Assembly: GCA_046582495.1 (NCBI GenBank)
Contig: JAYGEG010000211.1
Span: 1 to 5,867, forward strand
Direction: 5' to 3'
From: TMED23 sp913054205
Lineage (GTDB): Bacteria; Pseudomonadota; Alphaproteobacteria; Rhodospirillales; UBA2165
Length of the DNA stretch: 5,867 bases
Below, piece by piece: positions 1-4,638 of this stretch (position 1 is its first letter; each line of letters begins with the position of its first letter). Both the position numbers and the translations under genes were made by a program. Under the pieces are notes generated by a model that was given only the letters and a program-made list of their open reading frames with translations, was not told the origin of the DNA and ran no database searches.

Positions 1-158
1 TTGTTGTTTTTCAATATATTATGTAATTCAGAAGCATTCTTATGAGTTTCAGAAGGATAAATTAAGATAACCTTCAAGCACAACCTTAAACATAATCGTA
101 ATCTCCAATCATCAACTAACGCTTAAACACTTAAAAAGATGAAACAGGAGACTTTACA

Positions 159-362
159 ATGTTTGACGGACCTAAAAGCTTAAATCGCATATTTGAAACA
201 AACACTCAGTCAGTTCTTAGTGAAATTGGCATTCCTGCCCAAAACGCTGGATTCTTAGATGACAACGAAGCTTATCAGCAGCTCAAAAAAGACGCGATGG
301 AAAATATTTTAAAATCAGCCCCTAAAGGTCTTCGCAAACGCCTCGCTGCAATGGAATGCTAA
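159..362 (+). CDS. Small hypothetical protein, 67 residues
   Basis: I do not recognise this protein. The ATG at 159 is preceded by AGGAG (146-150) with an 8-base spacer, close to ideal, which is the main reason to believe the ORF is translated. The product has no signal peptide and no membrane segment. Its first third is polar (FDGPKSLNRIFETN). The last half is rich in Lys, Arg, Ala and Leu (about residues 38-65, with KKDAMEN and GLRKRLAAM) and looks helical and amphipathic. It ends in a single Cys as the last residue. No catalytic motif is visible. It lies on the strand opposite the IclR gene and converges with it, so it is probably not part of the transporter operon. I see no convincing promoter in the 158 AT-rich bases before it. 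It could be a real small protein or the remnant of a longer one. Confidence 0.55.
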   Translation: MFDGPKSLNRIFETNTQSVLSEIGIPAQNAGFLDDNEAYQQLKKDAMENILKSAPKGLRKRLAAMEC

Positions 363-405
363 AAGCCGCTCCTATCGAAACAGAATTAATATTGGAGACA
401 AGCTA

Positions 406-534
406 ATGTATAACGATGAACAAACAACCGGCCTTTTAGACGCCGAACAACACTATAGAAATGCCCAACCCAAAGCGGACATCAATCACGTAGGGTCAAA
501 GAGTCCGCTATTAGCCAAAAGCGGACATCTATAA
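406..534 (+). CDS. Doubtful 42-residue ORF running into a repeat
   Basis: An ATG at 406 has GGAG at 394-397 with an 8-base spacer, 43 bases after the 67-residue ORF, so the two could be co-transcribed. The first 21 residues are polar (MYNDEQTTGLLDAEQHYRNAQ). From about residue 22 the reading frame is made of the repeat element at 469-529, giving the PKADI and LLAKSGHL strings typical of translated intergenic repeats. The ribosome site argues for translation; the repeat-derived C-terminus argues that this is either a chance ORF or a small gene whose end was replaced by the repeat. No function can be proposed. Confidence 0.25.
   Translation: MYNDEQTTGLLDAEQHYRNAQPKADINHVGSKSPLLAKSGHL
469..529. 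repeat. GCGGAC-type intergenic repeat element with direct and inverted copies
   Basis: AAAGCGGACATC occurs twice without mismatch (472-483 and 518-529), 46 bases apart. Between them lies the inverted core GTCCGCT (503-509). That inverted core can pair with AGCGGAC at 474-480 or with AGCGGAC at 520-526, giving two mutually exclusive 7-bp stems. The element sits between two convergent genes. From memory, elements with a GTCCGCTTTTGGC or CCCAAAGCGGAC core are scattered between genes in many proteobacteria; that is recollection, not a search. There is no good T-run after the second stem, so I do not call it a terminator. Confidence 0.5.
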
Positions 535-601
535 TGATTATTTTCTATTTATCGCTTCTTTTACATTAATCCAATTAAAACCGAATATTAGTGCGCTCAA
601 A

Positions 602-1396
602 CTAGCCCAGTTTGGCGCTGATTTTTTTTGCCGCGCGCTTGAGTGAGGGAAGGAATTCTTCGGCAAAATCTTGATGTTCACGATGGCTCCGAGTCCAAAG
701 CAGGGTGAGGCCTCCCCAGGGTTTTTTGTCTTTGATTAAAGGGACGGCTATTACGGCGAGACCATCATCGAGAATCGTTTCGCCCCCCGTATATTCTATT
801 AGGCGCGTTCCGTAGCCACATTCTCGATTGAAGTTTAGCCGTGCCAATAAATGATCCAGAGTCAGGTCAAATCGTGTAAGACCCCATATTTGGTCGCCTT
901 TGGTTCGTTCGTGATATTTAACAATCTCATCATCGTTCATTGTTGCCAGGCAGGCGATTCCTGTTGCTGAGCCAAAGAGATTTATCTTACGATTAATCAT
1001 GCCAGGAAATATTTTGAACGGACTCATCGGCCGCGTAGAATCAATGATCGTCATATGATTGTCTTGGAGCATGTTGATGTCTGACGGCCAACCAACCTCT
1101 TTCGTGAGTTCCATCGCATCTGTCATTATGGCATCAATATTAATTGGGAAATTTTCTGGTATATAGGTTCGCTCGTGGACTGGTAGTACAATATTTATTC
1201 GATATTTTTTGTCTGACACTGATCGCCTGACAATATGTCGCGCAATCAGCGTGCCAAGTAGCCGTCTGATGGTGGATTTGGGTATCTTCGAATTTTTGTG
1301 TAACTCAGCGAGAGTGCATGCGCCTAACGCGGCAAGTACTTCTAATATGGTTATACCTCGATCTAAGGACCTGTTCTTCAGTTCAGCCATTTTCAT
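602..1396 (-). CDS. IclR-family transcriptional regulator, MhpR-like
   Basis: This is a DNA-binding regulator with an N-terminal winged helix-turn-helix and a C-terminal effector-binding (GAF-like) domain, 264 residues from the chosen start; the family is usually about 250-280. The HTH includes SLDRGITILEVLAAL, then TLAELHKNSKIPKSTIRRLL as turn and recognition helix, then the wing IVRRSVSDKKYRI. The effector domain runs from about residue 75 to the end, with GWPSDINMLQDN, STRPMSPFKI, LFGSATGIACLA, the GYGTR segment and AVIAVPLI. The TVRRLL/VRRS-SD, VVWP-D, LPxLxRxAKxI pattern resembles MhpR, the 3-(3-hydroxyphenyl)propionate regulator, but the ligand cannot be read from sequence. The frame can be extended to a TTG at 1468 (288 residues), but that has no ribosome site and would swallow an inverted repeat. 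ATG at 1396 or 1390 gives the N-terminus normal for the family, though the ribosome site there is weak too. It is divergent from the TRAP genes and is their likely regulator. Confidence 0.9.
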   Translation of the reverse strand: MKMAELKNRSLDRGITILEVLAALGACTLAELHKNSKIPKSTIRRLLGTLIARHIVRRSVSDKKYRINIVLPVHERTYIPENFPINIDAIMTDAMELTKEVGWPSDINMLQDNHMTIIDSTRPMSPFKIFPGMINRKINLFGSATGIACLATMNDDEIVKYHERTKGDQIWGLTRFDLTLDHLLARLNFNRECGYGTRLIEYTGGETILDDGLAVIAVPLIKDKKPWGGLTLLWTRSHREHQDFAEEFLPSLKRAAKKISAKLG

Positions 1397-1441
1397 TTTC
1401 GCCAAAAATTCGATGAGATTTAAATAATCAGCAGAAAACAG

Positions 1442-1460
1442 CGTGCCACTAGATGGCACG
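1442..1460. promoter_or_regulatory. Inverted repeat, candidate regulator operator
   Basis: The arms CGTGCCA and TGGCACG match over 7 bp around a 5-base spacer (CTAGA). The site is 46-64 bases upstream of the chosen IclR start and 108-126 bases upstream of the TRAP start, in the divergent intergenic region. IclR-family proteins commonly bind short palindromes in such shared regions and often repress themselves. It could also form a small hairpin in the regulator's leader RNA. Assignment to the adjacent regulator is inference. Confidence 0.45.
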
Positions 1461-1520
1461 GCTGACAAGAAAATATTGTGCTCATTGAAGATTTCGAAGA
1501 GGATGCATTAACTCCGAACA

Positions 1521-1561
1521 GGGAGAACGACATGCATATGTCGCGCAAAACGTGGGAATAA
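1521..1561 (+). promoter_or_regulatory. Leader ORF of 9 codons (MHMSRKTWE) with strong ribosome site, in frame with the permease gene
   Basis: GGGAG at 1521-1525 stands 6 bases before ATG 1532, a better initiation signal than that of the permease gene itself. The ORF reads MHMSRKTWE and stops at TAA 1559-1561. Only two codons later, in the same frame, is the TTG at 1568 used as the permease start. It may be a translated leader that couples ribosomes to the TTG, or the true N-terminus of the permease cut off by a nonsense change. The sequence alone does not decide. Confidence 0.4.
1528..1543. promoter_or_regulatory. Second inverted repeat, overlapping the leader ATG
   Basis: The arms CGACAT and ATGTCG match perfectly around GCAT. 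The site covers the ATG of the 9-codon leader, so a protein bound here or a hairpin in the RNA could affect initiation. Its centre is about 84 bases (close to eight helical turns) from the centre of the inverted repeat at 1442-1460, but the half-site sequences differ, so one regulator need not bind both. A 6-bp palindrome can occur by chance. Confidence 0.3.
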
Positions 1562-1567
1562 AGTGCT

Positions 1568-3445
1568 TTGAATAGAATTGCTCCTCCAATCGTCTGGGTT
1601 CTCGGTTTCGCAATCGCTTTAGTCGCGATTTATACGGCCGCGTTCGGCATAATCGATGAAATTTTTCAGCGCAGCATTACTGTTGCCGTGTCTGTGATTC
1701 TGACGACTTTAGCGACGCCTTTGGCCAATTTATATCCATCGAAGAATCGTCATATTAAAATTGGGTACTGGACACTTGATTTTATTCTCATCTTTTTAAT
1801 GATGCTTTCGATTCTATGGTTTTCTTCCGTTTATGATGAACTGGAAAGCGGGTTATATAGTTTTCTTCCAACAGATATTGCAGTTGGATGTGGCGGGTTG
1901 TTGGCTGTCATTGAAATGACAAGACGCTGCTTTGGAATGCCGCTCGCGTTTTTCGCAGTTTTAACCATAGCCTATGCTTTGTTTGGCGCTGATTTGCCCT
2001 GGATTTTTGCCCATGGCGGCTATGATCTGGAAACGATCATGCGAACCGTCTGGTACAGCTTTGATGGTGTCTTTGGCTTTATCGTCATAATCGTTATTTC
2101 ACTGATATTTATATTCATTATTTTTGGTGCCGTGCTTGAGGCCACCGGTGCGGGAGCTACGCTTCTTAAAATTTCAATGAGCCTTACGGGAGCGTTACGC
2201 GGTGGGCCTGCACATGCAGCGATCGCTGCCAGTGGATTTTTCGGAACCATATCGGGCGCTGTTACGGCGAATGTCGTTGGGACAGGTGTTTTTACAATTC
2301 CGATGATCAAAGCGAGAGGCTTTAAAGCCTCTTTTGCCGGTGGGGTAGAGGCAGCCGCTTCTTCCGGTGGACAATTTATGCCCCCTGTTATGGGTGCCGT
2401 CGCCTTTGTCATGGCCGATTTCACAGGCATTCCCTACCTGATTATTATCACGGCGGCATTGATGCCGGCTTTATTCTATTACGGCAGCTTATTCATTGCT
2501 GTATGGGTTGAAGCTGGGCGTCTTGGTATAACCGCCATTCCAAAGAATGAACGCGAAGTTTTAACGCGAAATGATTGGATCAATTCCCTCATGTTTTTTG
2601 TGCCGGTGATCGTCATAATTGGCGTTCTTATTACAGGCCGGTCTCCTGCCGCCGCCGGTTTATGGGCAACAGTTGCAGGGGTTGTGATGGGATTTATTAA
2701 TCCCGTTGTGCGAAAACGCCCTCAAATATTCATCGACGCGATCGCAAAAGGTGGTCATCAATGTGCGCAAATTATGGTCGCCGTCGCCGCGATTGGCATT
2801 ATCGTGGGCATCATGAATTTAACCGGCCTCGGAATTCGATTTTCTAATATGGTACTTGCCTTTGCTGGCACCAATTTGTTTTTTGCCCTCGTTTTAATGG
2901 CACTTGCCAGTTTGGTTCTTGGCATGGGCTTGCCGACCATCCCAGCTTACGTGATCATTGTTATCATCATGGGCGGTGCAATCGAAAAACTTGGTGTTCC
3001 TAAAATGCTGGTCCACCTTTTTATTTTATATTTCGGTGTGTTATCGGCGATAACGCCCCCCGTGGCAATTGCCGCCTACGCGGCGGCGCCGATAGCCCAA
3101 GCCAATCCTTTACTCACTGCTTTTCAAGCACTGCGGCTTTCGTTCGTCGGATTTATAATTCCCTTCGTTCTTATTTATAATCCATCTCTATCGCTGGTGT
3201 TTGAATTCGAAATTATCGCATTCATATCCGTTTTGATTAGACTTTCTCTCGCAATCTGGCTGATGACAACCTCATTGGGAGGGGTGGATCGCGATAGGTT
3301 ATCTATCATCTCTCGAGTGTTGCGTATGGCACTCGGTATTACCGTTTTACTCAATTTCATCGAGGTGCAGGTCATCGGCGTTATTGCCGCATTAGCTCTA
3401 TTGTATCTGGATGCCCAAAAGGCAAAAAAGGAGGCTGCAATATAA
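1568..3445 (+). CDS. TRAP transporter permease, fused 4TM/12TM (DctQ-DctM) protein
   Basis: This is the inner-membrane permease of a tripartite ATP-independent periplasmic transporter, a secondary transporter that takes solute from a periplasmic binding protein. At 625 residues it has the length of the 4TM/12TM fusion class, in which small (DctQ) and large (DctM) subunits are one chain. It is hydrophobic throughout: helices at about 8-28, 36-55, 68-87 and 103-140 form the DctQ-like part, and the DctM part starts near residue 165. Family landmarks are GGPAHAAIAASGFFGTISG (212-230), then AVTANVVGTGVFTIP, EAAASSGGQFMPPVMGA (261-277), GMGLPTIPAYVI (452-463) and GVLSAITPPVAIAAYAAAPIA (490-510, written here as a marker of the last conserved loop). 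Residues 545-613 add further membrane segments, ending in a Lys-rich tail. The fused form typically partners with TAXI-type binding proteins, as found next door. The start is TTG with a weak GGGA at 1554-1557; no ATG or GTG is available in frame before a stop. Confidence 0.93.
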   Translation: MNRIAPPIVWVLGFAIALVAIYTAAFGIIDEIFQRSITVAVSVILTTLATPLANLYPSKNRHIKIGYWTLDFILIFLMMLSILWFSSVYDELESGLYSFLPTDIAVGCGGLLAVIEMTRRCFGMPLAFFAVLTIAYALFGADLPWIFAHGGYDLETIMRTVWYSFDGVFGFIVIIVISLIFIFIIFGAVLEATGAGATLLKISMSLTGALRGGPAHAAIAASGFFGTISGAVTANVVGTGVFTIPMIKARGFKASFAGGVEAAASSGGQFMPPVMGAVAFVMADFTGIPYLIIITAALMPALFYYGSLFIAVWVEAGRLGITAIPKNEREVLTRNDWINSLMFFVPVIVIIGVLITGRSPAAAGLWATVAGVVMGFINPVVRKRPQIFIDAIAKGGHQCAQIMVAVAAIGIIVGIMNLTGLGIRFSNMVLAFAGTNLFFALVLMALASLVLGMGLPTIPAYVIIVIIMGGAIEKLGVPKMLVHLFILYFGVLSAITPPVAIAAYAAAPIAQANPLLTAFQALRLSFVGFIIPFVLIYNPSLSLVFEFEIIAFISVLIRLSLAIWLMTTSLGGVDRDRLSIISRVLRMALGITVLLNFIEVQVIGVIAALALLYLDAQKAKKEAAI

Positions 3446-3521
3446 CCGGTTTGCCTTGGTTAGACGTATTTTTATCTGATTTAATAACTAAACTAAAATA
3501 CTATCCCAAATCGTTACAACT

Positions 3522-3527
3522 AGGAGG
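3522..3527 (+). promoter_or_regulatory. Consensus ribosome binding site of the binding-protein gene
   Basis: AGGAGG lies 5 bases before the ATG at 3533. It is the only full consensus site in the window and contrasts with the weak site and TTG start of the permease gene 87 bases upstream. This fits the usual need for many more copies of the periplasmic receptor than of the permease. Confidence 0.75.
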
Positions 3528-3532
3528 TTGAA

Positions 3533-4549
3533 ATGTTTTCTAAACGACTAACAACTCAATTAGTTTCTGCGGCTGCCATTACATTTATGGTCGTTGGTGG
3601 TGCGCAGGCAAAAGATTTTTACAAGATGTCGACGATAAGTCTGCCAACACCATTTGCGCTCAATACGACATTTGCCAAAATTGTTCAGAAATACAATAAG
3701 GGTATTGAAATACAGATCAATGCCACGGGCGCCGCGCCGCGTCATGCTTTAGATGCGGCAAATGGCAAGACTGATCTGTTCTTTGGTGCGCCTTCTTTGA
3801 TGTTTTTGATGTCTAAGGGCAAGGCGATGTTTAAAAAGGTTAAGAATGCGCCTGAGCTGGCAAAAAATATTCGCTCAATATTTAACTACCGTATTGGCAC
3901 CTATAATTTCGCTGTTTATGAAAGTTCCGGCATAAAATCTTTGGCAGGCCTAAAAGGCAAACGAGTTTTTCTCGGTCCACCTGTGGGTGTCCAAAAAGTT
4001 GTTGCCGCTCAATTCATTGAGGCAATTACCGGCTTGAAAATGAATAAGGATTACACGGCCGTAAAACTTGGTTTTAGTTCGGGGTGGCAAGCCTTCCAGG
4101 ACAAACAATTGGATATGTATACCGGTGCTTCCAATCATCCTGCCGCCACTTTCTTACAATTGACGCTTACGAATAAGCTTCGTTTCTTAGGTGCTGGAGA
4201 CGCTGATTGGAATTCACCAAAGATGAAAGCAACCATGCGGATCCCTGGCCGCACAAGAGCTCAGTTCGGTCCTGACATTTATGGCGACAATCAAGCCAAC
4301 ACTAAACCGACACAAACAGTGGCGGCTTGGGTTGGGCTATATACACGAAAAGGCATCCCTGAAGATGTTATCTATAAAATGACTAAATCTTTTTGGGAGC
4401 ATATAGACGAGATGCATTCTGTCGCTAAGTGGGCGAAGAAGGCTATAAATAAAGACAATATATTCAAGTCTATGAACAACAAGTTACATCCCGGTGCTTT
4501 GAAATATTACAAGGAAATTGGTCTAAAAATACCCGCCAAAGTTATGTAA
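3533..4549 (+). CDS. TAXI-family TRAP transporter solute-binding protein
   Basis: This is the periplasmic receptor that binds the solute and delivers it to the fused permease encoded just upstream. It has 338 residues, normal for the family. A Sec signal peptide is clear: KR at 4-5, a hydrophobic stretch at about 9-23 and a likely AQA cleavage site (24-26), so the mature protein begins KDFYKM. The mature part follows the TAXI pattern: a first beta-strand and loop (STISLPTPFALNTTFAKIV), then ATGAAPRHALDAANGKTDLF (64-83), a domain crossover near SLAGLKGKRVFLGPP (136-150), and a C-terminal end LHPGALKYYKEIG typical of these receptors. The usual glycine-rich GTGSTGGTYY start of the mature domain is not present, so this is a divergent member. 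TAXI receptors have few known ligands (glutamate and other carboxylates in studied cases); the ligand here is unknown. A terminator follows the stop codon. Confidence 0.88.
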   Translation: MFSKRLTTQLVSAAAITFMVVGGAQAKDFYKMSTISLPTPFALNTTFAKIVQKYNKGIEIQINATGAAPRHALDAANGKTDLFFGAPSLMFLMSKGKAMFKKVKNAPELAKNIRSIFNYRIGTYNFAVYESSGIKSLAGLKGKRVFLGPPVGVQKVVAAQFIEAITGLKMNKDYTAVKLGFSSGWQAFQDKQLDMYTGASNHPAATFLQLTLTNKLRFLGAGDADWNSPKMKATMRIPGRTRAQFGPDIYGDNQANTKPTQTVAAWVGLYTRKGIPEDVIYKMTKSFWEHIDEMHSVAKWAKKAINKDNIFKSMNNKLHPGALKYYKEIGLKIPAKVM

Positions 4550-4568
4550 GTTAGTTTGCAACAAATTT

Positions 4569-4602
4569 AATAGTCGCCCAATTGCTGGGCGGCTATTTTT
4601 TT
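4569..4602 (+). terminator. Strong intrinsic terminator after the binding-protein gene
   Basis: The stem is 12 bp: AATAGTCGCCCA (4569-4580) pairs with TGGGCGGCTATT (4586-4597) around a 5-base loop, with one G-U wobble. It runs straight into seven T residues (4596-4602). It begins 19 bases after the TAA of the binding-protein gene and ends 36 bases before the next ATG. It should end most transcripts of the transporter unit. Confidence 0.9.
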
Positions 4603-4638
4603 AATTTTATTGATCCTCAAATAATTGGAGAAATTTAA

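Noticed and set aside
1..158. AT-rich start of the window as a promoter for the 67-residue gene
   Set aside because: TATTAT at 17-22 is -10-like, but no -35 stands at proper distance inside the window. No other structure seen.
534..569. 11-codon ORF starting at the ATG that overlaps the stop of the 42-codon ORF
   Set aside because: No ribosome site and very short; the ATAATGA overlap looks fortuitous.
1209..1427. 72-codon plus-strand ORF opposite the regulator's HTH region
   Set aside because: It is antisense to the conserved winged-helix coding region, with no family resemblance.
1430..1448. Sigma-54-like promoter for the regulator on the minus strand (TGGCACG-N4-TTTC)
   Set aside because: The -24 part fits, but the invariant GC of the -12 element reads TC instead, and the -24 part is simply one arm of the inverted repeat.
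1397..1468. N-terminal extension of the regulator to a TTG at 1468
   Set aside because: No ribosome site precedes the TTG, the extra 24 residues are not expected in the IclR family, and they would be encoded across the inverted repeat at 1442-1460. I keep ATG 1396 as the more likely start.
1485..1513. Sigma-70-like pair TTGAAG, 17 bases, TTAACT before the permease gene
   Set aside because: Spacing is right, but the -10 matches consensus in only three of six positions; too weak to list as a promoter.
2020..2430. 136-codon minus-strand ORF inside the permease gene
   Set aside because: It is antisense to a strongly conserved membrane-protein segment; its Pro/Ala/Ile-rich translation shows no domain and is a complement shadow of the permease codons.
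3451..3531. 26-codon TTG-started ORF between permease and receptor genes
   Set aside because: The nearest ribosome site (AGGAGG at the permease end) is about 16 bases away, too far, and the ORF merely fills the short intergenic gap.
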